From Arthrobacter livingstonensis (GTDB taxonomy: Bacteria > Actinomycetota > Actinomycetes > Actinomycetales > Micrococcaceae), in the NCBI RefSeq assembly GCF_003219815.1, contig NZ_QJVD01000013.1, forward strand, positions 1-64,000: a stretch of 64,000 bases of DNA. Reading direction: 5' to 3'. Below, one piece after another: positions 42,871 through 52,240 of this stretch (its first letter is position 1; the number at the start of each line of letters is the position of its first letter). Position numbers and translations under genes: made by a program. The notes beneath the pieces were generated by a model. That model was not told where the DNA came from and made no database searches. It saw only the letters and a program-made list of their open reading frames with translations.

Positions 42871-44651
42871 GCAGCAGGCGACCCCCCGCGCCGCCACCGG
42901 ACATCCCCGGGTACAACTTCCTCTCGGTCCTTGGATCCGGCGGCTTTTCGGATGTGTACCTGTACGAACAGGACAGGCCGCGCCGCAAGGTTGCCGTCAA
43001 GGTGCTGGTCGCAGACCTGAAGACCGACGGCGCCCGCCGCCGCTTCGAGTCCGAGGCCAACCTGATGGCCCAGCTGTCCACCCACCCCTATATCGTGACC
43101 ATCTATGAAGCCGAGATCACCGACGCCGGGCACTCCTACCTGGCCATGGAATACTGCTCCCGGCCCAGCCTTGACGTGCGCTACCGGCGCGCCCGCTTCA
43201 GCGTCGACGAGGCGCTGAGCGTGGGCATCCAGGTTTCCTCGGCCGTGGAAACCGCCCACCGGGCAGGCATTGCGCACCGCGACATCAAGCCGGCCAACAT
43301 CCTGGTCACCGACTACAACCGCCCCGCCCTGACAGACTTTGGCATCTCCGGCACCATGGATGCCGCGCAGGACGACGACGCCGGCATGTCCATTCCGTGG
43401 TCGCCGCCTGAATCCTTCACCGCCGGGGCCACGGACGGCGTCAAGGTCGATATTTGGGCGCTGGGCGCCACGCTCTACACGCTGCTGGCCGGCCATTCCC
43501 CCTTCGTCATCCCCGGCGCGGACAACTCCCAGCGCGAGCTGATCAACCGCATCAATTCCGCGCCCCTGCCGCGGCTGGGCCGCGCCGACGTGCCCGAGGC
43601 CCTGGACCTCGTGCTGGCCACGGCCATGTCCAAGTCTCCGGCCTCCCGCTACGCTTCCGCGAAGGCCTTCGCCCGCGCCCTGATGCGCATCCAGGCGGAC
43701 CTGAACCTGTCCGTCACCCCGTTTGAAGTCCAGGAGGAGGTGCCGCTGGAGGAAGCGGACCCCGACGCCGGCTTTGAGGCGACCCGGGTGCGCAGCGTGC
43801 TCTCGATCGACCCGGACTCCCACCCGTCCGGCCCCACGTTCCCGTCGGTGTTCCGCCCCGACACGACCGGCCCGTTCACGCAAAGCCCGCGGATCAACAG
43901 CATCCCCGGCATCACCGGCAGGACGCAGGGGTCCACCACGGGGCTGACGCAAAATGGTTCCACCGTGCCCTCCGGCGACCTCGCCGCACCCGGGCAGGCC
44001 GGGCCGGACGCACCCGGCAACATCGACACCGCTGCCAGACCGGCGGCCCCCGGCCCGTCAGGCGGCGGCTATTCGTCCATGCTCTCCCCCACGCAATGGG
44101 CGGACCCGGTGCCGCGCAACGGTGCCGAGGCGCCCGAGGCACACCTGGCCTCCACGGTGCACCGCTCCGACATTGCATCCAAGGGGCCACACCAACTCGA
44201 ACACTCCATGCCGGGGCCGGCCGGCCCGCCGCCGTCCAGGAAACGCCTGTGGCTGGGGCTGGGGGCGGGCGCAGTCCTGGCGGCCGCCGTCGTGGTCGGA
44301 ATTGTGGTCTTCAACACCGCAGGGTCGCCGGACCCCGTCGACCCCGACCAGGCCGGGAACACCACGCCGCCGCCGGCGCTCATCGTCGGCGCCGACGTCC
44401 CGCCTGTGACCAAGCTGAAAGCCGCGGCGAGCAACGGCGGCGCGGTCTGGTCCTGGTCCAATCCGGCGCCGGAGGCCGGGGACGTGTACCTGTGGGCGGC
44501 CGTCAGTGCCGTCGACTCCGGCGAGTTCAAGCCCGTCAAAGAGGCCAGGGTGTTTGTCACGAACAACTCCAACGACCAGTCGTGCGTGTCCGTGAAACTC
44601 GTCCGCAAGAACGGCAGCACCTCGGCTGAAACCAAAAAATGCTTTCCCTGA
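42867..44651 (+). CDS. Membrane Ser/Thr protein kinase (PknB-like)
   Basis: 594 aa from GTG 42867 (GTGA overlap). Kinase domain about residues 12-290: Gly loop LGSGGFSDVYLY, Lys in VAVKVLVAD, catalytic loop HRDIKPANIL, DFGISG, and PWSPPES in place of APE. The activation segment has no clear Thr pair, reading AQDDDAGMSIP, which is unusual for an autophosphorylating PknB. A Pro/Ser/Thr linker (about 300-450) leads to a transmembrane helix (LWLGLGAGAVLAAAVVVGIVVFN) and a C-terminal outside domain of about 110 residues with two cysteines. There is no PASTA domain. Together with the PP2C and FHA proteins it forms a phospho-signalling set over the surface/secretion genes. Confidence 0.92.
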   Translation: MSSRRPPAPPPDIPGYNFLSVLGSGGFSDVYLYEQDRPRRKVAVKVLVADLKTDGARRRFESEANLMAQLSTHPYIVTIYEAEITDAGHSYLAMEYCSRPSLDVRYRRARFSVDEALSVGIQVSSAVETAHRAGIAHRDIKPANILVTDYNRPALTDFGISGTMDAAQDDDAGMSIPWSPPESFTAGATDGVKVDIWALGATLYTLLAGHSPFVIPGADNSQRELINRINSAPLPRLGRADVPEALDLVLATAMSKSPASRYASAKAFARALMRIQADLNLSVTPFEVQEEVPLEEADPDAGFEATRVRSVLSIDPDSHPSGPTFPSVFRPDTTGPFTQSPRINSIPGITGRTQGSTTGLTQNGSTVPSGDLAAPGQAGPDAPGNIDTAARPAAPGPSGGGYSSMLSPTQWADPVPRNGAEAPEAHLASTVHRSDIASKGPHQLEHSMPGPAGPPPSRKRLWLGLGAGAVLAAAVVVGIVVFNTAGSPDPVDPDQAGNTTPPPALIVGADVPPVTKLKAAASNGGAVWSWSNPAPEAGDVYLWAAVSAVDSGEFKPVKEARVFVTNNSNDQSCVSVKLVRKNGSTSAETKKCFP

Positions 44652-44714
44652 CGGGAAAATACCGCAGCAACACCGGGCTTTGTAAAACTGATCATTGGAA
44701 GGAAAGTGGGCACC

Positions 44715-45419
44715 ATGGGGGAATTGGCCATCGATTTTTGTGGTGAATGGTACGAACCGTCGCCGGAATCCGTCTTCAGCATCGGGCGCGAAGGGGACCT
44801 GGAGATTGACGACAACCCGTACTTGCACCGCAAGTTCCTGGAAGTTAGCCGCTACGACGGAATTTGGTGGCTGACCAACGCCGGCACCATGCTCTCAGCC
44901 ACCATTGCCGACGCGGCCGGCGGCATGCAAGCCTGGATGGCGCCCGGTTCCCGCATACCGCTGGTCTTTGCCCACACCAATGTCATCTTCACAGCCGGTC
45001 CCACCACCTACGAATTTTCCGTGCACCTGAAAGCACCTTCATTCATGGCGCAAAGCCGGGGCGAGGACTCCGCCGGGTCCACCACCATCGGCCCCGTCGT
45101 GTTTACCGACTCGCAAAAGGCCTTGATTGTGGCCCTGGCCGAACCCATGCTGCGCCGCGACGGCACCGGCTTCAGTTCCATCCCGTCCTCGGCGCAGGCC
45201 GCCAGGCGGCTGGGTTGGGCACTGACCCGGTTCAACCGCAAGCTGGACAATGTCTGCGACAAGCTGGACCGCGTCGGCGTGGTGGGGCTGCGCGGTGGCG
45301 GCGGAAAGCTGGCCACCAACCGCCGCACGCGCCTGGTGGAACACGCCGTCAGCTCACACCTGGTAACCGCCGATGACCTCCCCCTGCTGGACTCTCTGCC
45401 CGGAAAGGACGACGAGTGA
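44715..45419 (+). CDS. FHA-like domain protein
   Basis: 234 aa from ATG 44715 (GTG 44706 is possible; GGAAGGAAAG precedes). It begins with an FHA-like fold: FSIGREGDLEIDDNPYLHRKFLEV, WLTNAGT. The C-terminal half contains a helical segment like a winged helix (ARRLGWALTRFNRKLDNVCDKLDRVGV). It is encoded just before the ATPase and overlaps it by four bases (GTGA), so the two are made together. It may bind phosphorylated clients or the kinase. The family name is unknown; the FHA assignment rests on a few residues. Confidence 0.75.
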   Translation: MGELAIDFCGEWYEPSPESVFSIGREGDLEIDDNPYLHRKFLEVSRYDGIWWLTNAGTMLSATIADAAGGMQAWMAPGSRIPLVFAHTNVIFTAGPTTYEFSVHLKAPSFMAQSRGEDSAGSTTIGPVVFTDSQKALIVALAEPMLRRDGTGFSSIPSSAQAARRLGWALTRFNRKLDNVCDKLDRVGVVGLRGGGGKLATNRRTRLVEHAVSSHLVTADDLPLLDSLPGKDDE

Positions 45420-48400
45420 GGATACGCCTTACCCTGCGGCGGTCTCCGCAGGAAGACAAGAACCTGGCCGTTACGGTTGATGGCCTTGCCACGGTGGGGG
45501 ACATCGCCACCGAACTGTACCTCTCCGATCCCTCCCGCAAGGGTGCCGCGGCCCCGCCCAACCTCTCACTGACGGTGGAGGAATCCGTGGTGGGCGGCGT
45601 CCGGGGGCGGACACTGCCGCCGGACGGGAACCTGCTCGAATCCGGGCTGCGCCCCGGCGCCACGGTGTCCCTGACCCAGGTCAGCGACACCTTCCACCTG
45701 CCCCATCAGGACAGGGGGCCGGCCGCCGCCACCTTGCGCGTCATCGCCGGCCCGGACGCGGGCAGGGAATTCGCCCTGCCGCTGGGCACCAGCTATGTGG
45801 GCCGGAACTTTGACGCCGACGTGCGTCTGAGCGACCCCATGACCTCCAAGCGCCATGCCCGCATCACGGTCGGGGAGACCGTGGAAATTGCGGACACCGG
45901 CTCCGCCAACGGACTGATGATGGACGGGATCGCCATATCCCGCGCCGTTCTGGGCTCCTCGGACGAGGTCACGCTGGGCGAAACCACCATATCGGTGGTC
46001 AGCCTGGGCCGGGGCGCGCAGTCCGGGCCCACCAGCCCGCTGGTTGAATTCAACCGTTCCCCGCGCGTGGTGCCCCGCTTCAAGGTCGAGGAGCAGACCA
46101 TCCCCAGCGGCCCGCAGCGGCCCAAGCGCCAACGCTTCCCGCTCGTGATGATGGTTGCCCCCATCATCATGGGTGCCGTCATGTTTGCCGTCACCAAGAG
46201 CCTGTTCAGCATCATGTTCATGGCCATGATGCCGATGATGATGCTGGGCAGCTACTACGATCAAAAGTCCCAGATGAAGAAGGACCTGCAGGAAAACATC
46301 GAGCACTTCCGCGCGGCCGTGGCGGAGTTCCGGCGCCAAATGACCGCCCGCCAGCAGGTGGAGCGGGCCGTGCGGCTGGCCGAAAGCCCGTCCGCCAGCG
46401 AGACGGTGGACGCCATCTACAAGCTGGGGCCGCTGCTGTGGACACACCGCCCCGAGCACAAGGCGTTCCTGTCGCTGCGGCTGGGTGTGGGCCGCCAGCC
46501 CTCGCGCACGCCGGTCAAGTCGTCAAACGAGAACAACACCCTGCCGGAATTCATGGCCGAGATCGATGACCTGAAAACCGAGTTCGGCGACATTGACGCC
46601 GTCCCCGTAGTGGCGCAGCTGCGCCACAGCGGCGCGCTGGGCGTGGCCGGACCGCGGGGCGTGGTGGACGACGTCGCCCGGGCGCTGGTGCTCCAGGCCG
46701 TCGGGCTGCATTCGCCCGCCGAACTGGCCGTGGCCGCCATGACCTCCATGGAATCCAAGGAGCGCTGGGAATGGCTGCAGTGGCTGCCCCACGCCGGTTC
46801 CGTGCACTCACCCCTGGCCTCCGGCCACCTCGCGGCCGGCACGGGCGCCGCCAGTGTGCTCCTGGCGGCGCTGGAAGACCTCATTGTCACGCGCGGGGCA
46901 AAGCTTGCCGCCAACTCCGCGGCCCACCGCGGGGCACTGGACGCGGACAACCCGGAGCTGCCGGCGCCCCTGGTGCCGGCACTGCTGGTCGTCGTGGAGG
47001 ACGACGTCAAGGTGGACCGGGGCCGGCTGAGCCGGTTGACCGAACATGGGGCCGACGTCGGCGTGCACGTGCTCTGGGTGGCCGGCTCCATCGAAGCCCT
47101 TCCGGCGTCCTGCCGCGACTTCATTCGGGTTGAGGAGACAGCCACCACCGGGCAGGTCCGCCTCGGCGGCCTGACGTTTCCGGTCAGCTGCGAAAGCGTC
47201 GATGCCGACCTTGCCGCCACCCTGGCCCGCATGTTGGCGCCCGTGGTGGACATTGCCAAGCCCGTCGACGACGATTCGGACCTGCCCCGCAGCGTCTCCT
47301 ATGTGACGCTGGCGGGGCACGACCTGGTGGAAGGCACCGCGGGCATTGCCGACCGCTGGCTGGAAAACAACTCGGTGTCCACACGCGCGGTGAAAAACCG
47401 CAAGTTCCAGGGCTCGCTGCGCGCCCTGGTGGGGTCCAAGGGTGTTGAGCCGATGTACCTTGACTTGAAGACCGAGGGGCCGCACGCACTGGTGGGCGGG
47501 ACCACCGGTGCCGGAAAGTCCGAGTTCCTGCAGGCCTGGGTGCTCGGCATGGCCGCGGCCTACAGCCCGGACCGGCTCTCCTTCCTGTTCGTGGACTACA
47601 AGGGTGGCGCAGCTTTTGCCGACTGCGTGCAGCTGCCGCACACCGTGGGCCTGGTCACCGACCTCTCCCCGCACCTGGTGCGCCGCGCCCTGACCTCGCT
47701 GCGCGCCGAACTCCACTACCGGGAGCACCTGCTCAACCGCAAGAAGGCCAAGGACCTGCTGGCCCTGGAGCGGGAAGCCGATCCGGAGGCGCCGCCGTCG
47801 CTGGTCATTGTGGTGGACGAATTTGCCGCCCTGGCCAGGGAAGTGCCGGAATTTGTCGACGGCGTGGTGGATATTGCCGCCCGTGGACGCTCCCTGGGCC
47901 TGCACCTGATCCTGGCCACCCAGCGCCCCTCCGGCGTCATTAAGGACAATCTGCGCGCCAACACCAACATGCGCATCGCCCTTCGCATGGCCGACGTCGA
48001 CGACTCCCAGGACATCCTCGGCGATGCGACGGCTGCGTACTTCAGCCCGTCCATCCCCGGGCGCGGTGCGGCCAAGACCGGCCCGGGCCGCATCCAGGGC
48101 TTCCAGACCGGCTATGCCGGCGGCTGGACCACCAAGACCCCGCAGCGTCCGCGCATTGACATCGTGGAGATGGACTTTGGCTCCGGCGCCGCCTGGGAGC
48201 AGGAGGTGGCGGCCGTGCCCGTGGAGGATTCCGCCGGGCCCAATGACATCGCCCGCGTCGTGGCCAATGTCTCGCTGGCCGCCGTCGAGCTGGGAGTCAA
48301 ACCACCGCGCAAGCCGTGGCTGAGCGAACTGCCGGACAGCTACGACTTCTCCAAGCTGCCCAACCCCCGCACGGACGAAAAGCTCCTGCTGGGCGTCATG

Positions 48401-49852
48401 GACGACCCCGAGCACCAGGCCCAGCCCACCGTGTTCTTTGAACCGGACCGCGATGGAAACATGGCCATTCTCGGGGCCAGCGGTTCCGGCAAGTCGGCGG
48501 CGCTGCGCACCATCGCCATCGCCGCGGCCATCACCCCGCGCGGCGGTCCCGTGCAGGTCTACGGCATCGACGCCGCCTCCAACGGGCTGGCGATGCTTGA
48601 GGTGCTCCCGCACGTGGGCGGCATCATCAACGCCGAGGACAACGAACGCGTGGGCCGGCTGCTGCGCCACGTGCGTGGCGTCATTGAAGAACGGGCGGAG
48701 AGCTTTGCCGCCGTGAAGGCAGGCACCATCGCCGAATACCGGCGGCTGGCGAACAAGCCCAACGAGCCGCGCATCATCGTCATGGTGGACGGCCTGGCCA
48801 CGTTCCGTGAGATCTACGAGTTCCGCGTGGGCATGTCACAGTTTGAAACCCTGCAGCAGATCGCCACCGACGGCCGACCCATGGGTGTGCACATTGTCAT
48901 TGCCGGCGACAGCACCAAGTCCCTGCCGGCGTCGTTGGCGGCCTCCGTGCAGCGGATGCTGGTGCTGCGCATGGCCACGGTGGACGACTACTCCAACCTG
49001 GGAATCCCGCGCGATGTGCTCAACGCCGCGTCGCCCCCCGGCCGCGGGCTAATCGACGACGGCGAGGTGCAGCTGGCCATTTTTGGTGGCAATGCGAACC
49101 TGGCACTGCAGGCCCGGCAGGTGGAAAAGTTGGCCGAGGCCATGCGCCGCCAGGGCGTGCCGGAGGCGCCACGGATCGTGTCGCTGCCGGAAACCCTGGA
49201 CCTGAACGTGCTGCCCGCAGCCGCCCCGGGACAGGCAATCATTGGCGTCGACGACTTCAATCTCGAGCCCGCCGGCCTGGCCGCCAACGGAGCGCTGATG
49301 CTTACCGGCCCGCCCGGGTCCGGGCGCACCACGGCCCTGGTCACCCTGGGGGAGGCACTGAAGCGTTCGACGCCGGCCACCCGGCGCGTGTACCTCGGCT
49401 CACGGAAGTCCGCGGTGGCCAGCATGCCGGTGTGGGACGAGGCGTTCACCACCAACAACGGGGTGGAGCCGGAACTGGCCCGGCTTCTTGAACTCGTGGA
49501 GTCCGAGACCCAGGAGGTGGCGCTGTTCATTGAGGGGGTCACCGAATTTGCCGATTCCATGCTGGAGATGGACCTGGTGAACCTGATCAAGGCTGCCGTC
49601 AAGCTCAACGCCCTGGTGGTGGGCGAGGCCGAATCCTCCACCTGGTCAGGGGCCTGGAACTTCGCCGGGCTGTTCAAGGCCGGCCGCCGCGGCCTGCTCA
49701 TGAACCCGGGAGACCTGGAAGGGGACACCTTGATGAACACGCCGCTGGGGCGCACGTACAACAACAAGTTCATCCCGGGACGCGGGTACATTGTGGGCCG
49801 CGGCAAGGCCGTTAAGCTCCAGGTCGCCAGCACCATGGACCACGAACGGTAA
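45416..49852 (+). CDS. EssC/EccC-like FtsK/SpoIIIE ATPase with ubiquitin-like and FHA domains
   Basis: 1478 aa from GTG 45416. Residues 1 to about 85 look like a ubiquitin fold (VTVDGLATVGDIATEL, GRTLPPDGNLLESGLRPGATV), as in YukD/EccD. Residues about 105-205 are FHA (VGRNFDADVRL, SKRHARIT, GSANGLMMDG). Two membrane helices follow (about 240-282), then three ATPase domains: Walker A GGTTGAGKSE (about 693), GASGSGKSA (about 1019) and GPPGSGRTT (about 1297, Lys changed to Arg). The first has a proper Walker B, VIVVDEFAAL. This order is that of the type VII secretion motor EssC, with the ubiquitin-like domain fused in. Gene coupling to the FHA, kinase and giant surface proteins suggests an export or assembly motor. 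No WXG100 gene is visible. Confidence 0.9.
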   Translation: MRIRLTLRRSPQEDKNLAVTVDGLATVGDIATELYLSDPSRKGAAAPPNLSLTVEESVVGGVRGRTLPPDGNLLESGLRPGATVSLTQVSDTFHLPHQDRGPAAATLRVIAGPDAGREFALPLGTSYVGRNFDADVRLSDPMTSKRHARITVGETVEIADTGSANGLMMDGIAISRAVLGSSDEVTLGETTISVVSLGRGAQSGPTSPLVEFNRSPRVVPRFKVEEQTIPSGPQRPKRQRFPLVMMVAPIIMGAVMFAVTKSLFSIMFMAMMPMMMLGSYYDQKSQMKKDLQENIEHFRAAVAEFRRQMTARQQVERAVRLAESPSASETVDAIYKLGPLLWTHRPEHKAFLSLRLGVGRQPSRTPVKSSNENNTLPEFMAEIDDLKTEFGDIDAVPVVAQLRHSGALGVAGPRGVVDDVARALVLQAVGLHSPAELAVAAMTSMESKERWEWLQWLPHAGSVHSPLASGHLAAGTGAASVLLAALEDLIVTRGAKLAANSAAHRGALDADNPELPAPLVPALLVVVEDDVKVDRGRLSRLTEHGADVGVHVLWVAGSIEALPASCRDFIRVEETATTGQVRLGGLTFPVSCESVDADLAATLARMLAPVVDIAKPVDDDSDLPRSVSYVTLAGHDLVEGTAGIADRWLENNSVSTRAVKNRKFQGSLRALVGSKGVEPMYLDLKTEGPHALVGGTTGAGKSEFLQAWVLGMAAAYSPDRLSFLFVDYKGGAAFADCVQLPHTVGLVTDLSPHLVRRALTSLRAELHYREHLLNRKKAKDLLALEREADPEAPPSLVIVVDEFAALAREVPEFVDGVVDIAARGRSLGLHLILATQRPSGVIKDNLRANTNMRIALRMADVDDSQDILGDATAAYFSPSIPGRGAAKTGPGRIQGFQTGYAGGWTTKTPQRPRIDIVEMDFGSGAAWEQEVAAVPVEDSAGPNDIARVVANVSLAAVELGVKPPRKPWLSELPDSYDFSKLPNPRTDEKLLLGVMDDPEHQAQPTVFFEPDRDGNMAILGASGSGKSAALRTIAIAAAITPRGGPVQVYGIDAASNGLAMLEVLPHVGGIINAEDNERVGRLLRHVRGVIEERAESFAAVKAGTIAEYRRLANKPNEPRIIVMVDGLATFREIYEFRVGMSQFETLQQIATDGRPMGVHIVIAGDSTKSLPASLAASVQRMLVLRMATVDDYSNLGIPRDVLNAASPPGRGLIDDGEVQLAIFGGNANLALQARQVEKLAEAMRRQGVPEAPRIVSLPETLDLNVLPAAAPGQAIIGVDDFNLEPAGLAANGALMLTGPPGSGRTTALVTLGEALKRSTPATRRVYLGSRKSAVASMPVWDEAFTTNNGVEPELARLLELVESETQEVALFIEGVTEFADSMLEMDLVNLIKAAVKLNALVVGEAESSTWSGAWNFAGLFKAGRRGLLMNPGDLEGDTLMNTPLGRTYNNKFIPGRGYIVGRGKAVKLQVASTMDHER

Positions 49853-49942
49853 TGACACCCCTACGGCACTGAGGATGCCGATGTGGTTATTTGAGCATGA
49901 ATTATCGGGTTCAAATCACCACGTCGACATCCTGGGCGGCCG

Positions 49943-50590
49943 TCATGACCCGCATCTTGCCCGTACGGTTTCAAGGCCGGGCCCGGTGAGCTCGCCGCAG
50001 TAGGCGCCGCGCCCTGCCATCACCATCGTCAACGCCAAGGTGGACCCCGAGACGAGCGCGCCGCCACCGCCTGCCACGAAGGGGCCGTCGGTGGCTTCGA
50101 GGCGCAAGCCTTCGATGGCCCCGCGGCTGTTCACCGTGAAGTTTCGGCGGGCATAAAAGGTGGCAACGGCGGTGACCACGTCGATGGGCACCGTGCGCTC
50201 AATCCCGAGAGGACGGCGGATGTCTTCGCCGTGGACAACCACTTCACCGAGCCATGCCTCCGTGGGCCCGGGAGGGGAGATGGAACTGTCCACGACGGCG
50301 CGAAACCGCGAGAGCGTTTCGGCGGGGGTGGCGCCGAGCTGCTCCGCCAGGCGCCGGTCATTATGCAGGTCGAAGTCGAATCTGGCACCGAAAACGCTGG
50401 AGAACCAGCGCAGGGGACCGAGGCTTGCGGCTGCGGTGAGATGGGCGGTGACTTCCTCGATGGTCCACCGGCTGCACAGGGAAGGCAGTGGCCACTGACC
50501 GCTGTCGAGCCTGGCAAGGTCGTGGGCGAGTGCGGCTCGCTCCACATGGGCGGCCCTCCAGAGGCTGCTGCGCGTGGAGTTCTGTGGCAT
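49943..50590 (-). CDS. Maleylpyruvate isomerase family (DinB-like) protein
   Basis: 215 aa from ATG 50590, preceded by GGAGAAG; the frame extends upstream to 50731 without a start signal. WTIEEVTAHLTAAASLGPLRW and EAWLGEVVVHGEDIRRPL are the two metal-binding helices of the TIGR03083 (maleylpyruvate isomerase, mycothiol-dependent) fold, with His, Glu and His ligands visible. Such proteins use zinc and mycothiol. The substrate is unknown. It is transcribed against the large cluster and marks the end of that unit. Confidence 0.75.
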   Translation of the reverse strand: MPQNSTRSSLWRAAHVERAALAHDLARLDSGQWPLPSLCSRWTIEEVTAHLTAAASLGPLRWFSSVFGARFDFDLHNDRRLAEQLGATPAETLSRFRAVVDSSISPPGPTEAWLGEVVVHGEDIRRPLGIERTVPIDVVTAVATFYARRNFTVNSRGAIEGLRLEATDGPFVAGGGGALVSGSTLALTMVMAGRGAYCGELTGPGLETVRARCGS

Positions 50591-50910
50591 GGCTTCTCCG
50601 GCGTTGATGGAGCGGCGGTGGTTGCAGGGACGGTGTTGTCGGGGGACGGGGAATCGAAGGCAACACGGCCCCCGCACTCTCAATTTATAACGTACAGGAG
50701 GGCTCGCCGCAAAGCCCCGGGTTTGGAACATAATGGGTGGCCGGCGTCAGGATCCACGGAACCTGGCGGCTGGCCGGGCGCATGGTGCCAACCGCTGCAC
50801 CCACCCCGGAAAGGAGCTGAAGGCGTGCCCCTTGCCACCAGCGCATTCAACCTTCCGGACCACCTCACAACCATGTAAACTTGTCTTAGCCGTAGTGGGA
50901 AGGTGCAGCC

Positions 50911-51132
50911 ATGACTATTTCGATTCGACTCACAGCCGAGGAAGAAGCCCGTCTTGACGGTCTTGCGCGGCGTACCGGCCGATCGAAGAGCTTTTACGTC
51001 AGGACCGCGCTTCATGCGTACCTGGCGGACCTCGAGGATGCGTTCGCGGCCGACTCTGCGATCGAGGATTTCGAATCAGGTGGCCGTCGCAGCCGCCCAC
51101 TAGCTGCCTTGAAGGCCGAGACTGAGCGGTGA
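50911..51132 (+). CDS. RHH antitoxin, RelB-like (DUF6290 type)
   Basis: 73 aa. MTISIRLTAEEEARLDGLARRTGRSKSFYVRTALHAYL is a ribbon-helix-helix DNA-binding domain; the C-terminal acidic part (DLEDAFAADSAIEDFE) usually wraps the toxin. The stop overlaps the start of a short RelE-like remnant through GTGA, the classic toxin-antitoxin layout. It probably represses its own promoter. Confidence 0.8.
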   Translation: MTISIRLTAEEEARLDGLARRTGRSKSFYVRTALHAYLADLEDAFAADSAIEDFESGGRRSRPLAALKAETER

Positions 51133-51278
51133 CGCCCCGGCGCGGCAAGGGTCTTACCGCCAACCACGCAGGTGTCTGGCGCTACCGGGTAGGTGGCTAC
51201 CGCCTCCTCACCCAAATCATTGACAGCACGCTCACCGTTCTGGCGGTTCGGGTGGGCCATCGTCGCGACATATATTGA
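51129..51278 (+). pseudogene. RelE-like toxin, N-terminally truncated
   Basis: A 49-codon frame from GTG 51129, coupled to the RHH antitoxin. The translation contains GLTANHAGVWRYRVGGYRLL and ends RVGHRRDIY, the C-terminal half of RelE/ParE toxins. The usual first 35-40 residues, with the first helices, are missing. Relative to a full RelE the deletion lies exactly after the antitoxin gene. The fragment keeps the conserved Arg and Tyr of the active face but is unlikely to fold. A remnant is the better reading than a new short toxin. Confidence 0.68.
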
Positions 51279-51286
51279 AGGGCCGG

Positions 51287-52240
51287 ATGAAGCACACACC
51301 GGGTCGATTTCGGTCCATCTCCCTGAGCCGGCAGGAAATTGCCTTGATCGCGATCACCACCGTCTGGGGCGGGACGTTTCTGGCAGTTCATGTTGCCATG
51401 CGGCATAGCGGGCCGATGTTCTTTGTGGGGCTTCGATTTGTGGTGGCGGGACTGCTGGCCTGCATCCTTTTTCGCCGGGTGTTGCGGGGCATGACGTGGA
51501 AGGATGTTTGTGCCGGGGCAGCAATCGGCGTCATGATCTTCTTCGGCTACGGACTGCAGACGTACGGCTTGCAAACGGTAAAAAGCAGCACTTCCGCGTT
51601 CCTGACCGCCCTGTATGTGCCGATGGTGCCGTTCCTTCAGTGGGCGGTTTTCAGGAAGCGGCCGGGTGCCATGACTTTCATCGGCGCCGCACTTGCGTTC
51701 GTCGGGCTGGTTCTGCTGGCCGGCCCCGCCGCGGTCCGTGTGGGTTTGGGGCCGGGGGAGATCGCCACCTTGGTCAGTACAGTGCCGATAGCCGGCGAGA
51801 TCATTTTGATCAGCTTGTTTGCCGGCAAGGTCAACTTGGGCCGCGTTACGGTGGTGCAGTTGCTGGTCTGCGGCGTCATCGGATTCATTGCCGTGCCGGT
51901 GGTAGGCGAGGGCATTCCCAGCTTCTCGTGGGTCTGGGCCGCCACCGGGGTGGGCTTGGGAGCTGCGAGCTGCGTTATCCAGGCGACGATGAACTGGGCG
52001 CAAAAGTCCATTTCGCCCACCCGGGCCACGATCATTTACACGGGCGAGCCCGTCTGGGCTGGAATCTTCGGACGCCTCGCCGGGGACCGGCTCCCGGGTG
52101 TGGCGATCGTGGGCGCAGTGCTGATTGTGGTCAGCGTTCTGGTCAGTGAAATCAGGCCACGTTCAAACCCCCGTCCGCGAACCCCCAAGGACACCATGGC
52201 GGTGGCATTGCCGCGCACTGAGCAGGGGCTTCACGAATGA
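51287..52240 (+). CDS. EamA/DMT-superfamily transporter
   Basis: 317 aa from ATG 51287 (GAAGGG upstream; the open frame begins at 51275). About ten hydrophobic helices in two EamA repeats are apparent, with VWGGTFLAVHVAM in the first and TRATIIYTGEPVWAGIFG in the second, the family's conserved segments. Such proteins export metabolites, amino acids or drugs. It follows the truncated RelE by eight bases but is unlikely to belong to that module. Confidence 0.85.
   Translation: MKHTPGRFRSISLSRQEIALIAITTVWGGTFLAVHVAMRHSGPMFFVGLRFVVAGLLACILFRRVLRGMTWKDVCAGAAIGVMIFFGYGLQTYGLQTVKSSTSAFLTALYVPMVPFLQWAVFRKRPGAMTFIGAALAFVGLVLLAGPAAVRVGLGPGEIATLVSTVPIAGEIILISLFAGKVNLGRVTVVQLLVCGVIGFIAVPVVGEGIPSFSWVWAATGVGLGAASCVIQATMNWAQKSISPTRATIIYTGEPVWAGIFGRLAGDRLPGVAIVGAVLIVVSVLVSEIRPRSNPRPRTPKDTMAVALPRTEQGLHE

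Noticed and set aside
41982-43952. 656-aa minus-strand open frame over the FHA and kinase genes
   Set aside because: Mirror frame of GC-rich coding DNA; the plus-strand kinase and FHA motifs are unmistakable and the minus frame has no domain.
46808-48670. 620-aa minus-strand open frame inside the ATPase gene
   Set aside because: Antisense shadow; His/Gln/Val-rich composition and no motif, while the plus strand holds Walker motifs.
49853-50910. WXG100-type substrate gene after the ATPase
   Set aside because: No frame of about 100 codons with a WxG motif was found on either strand there or elsewhere in the cluster.
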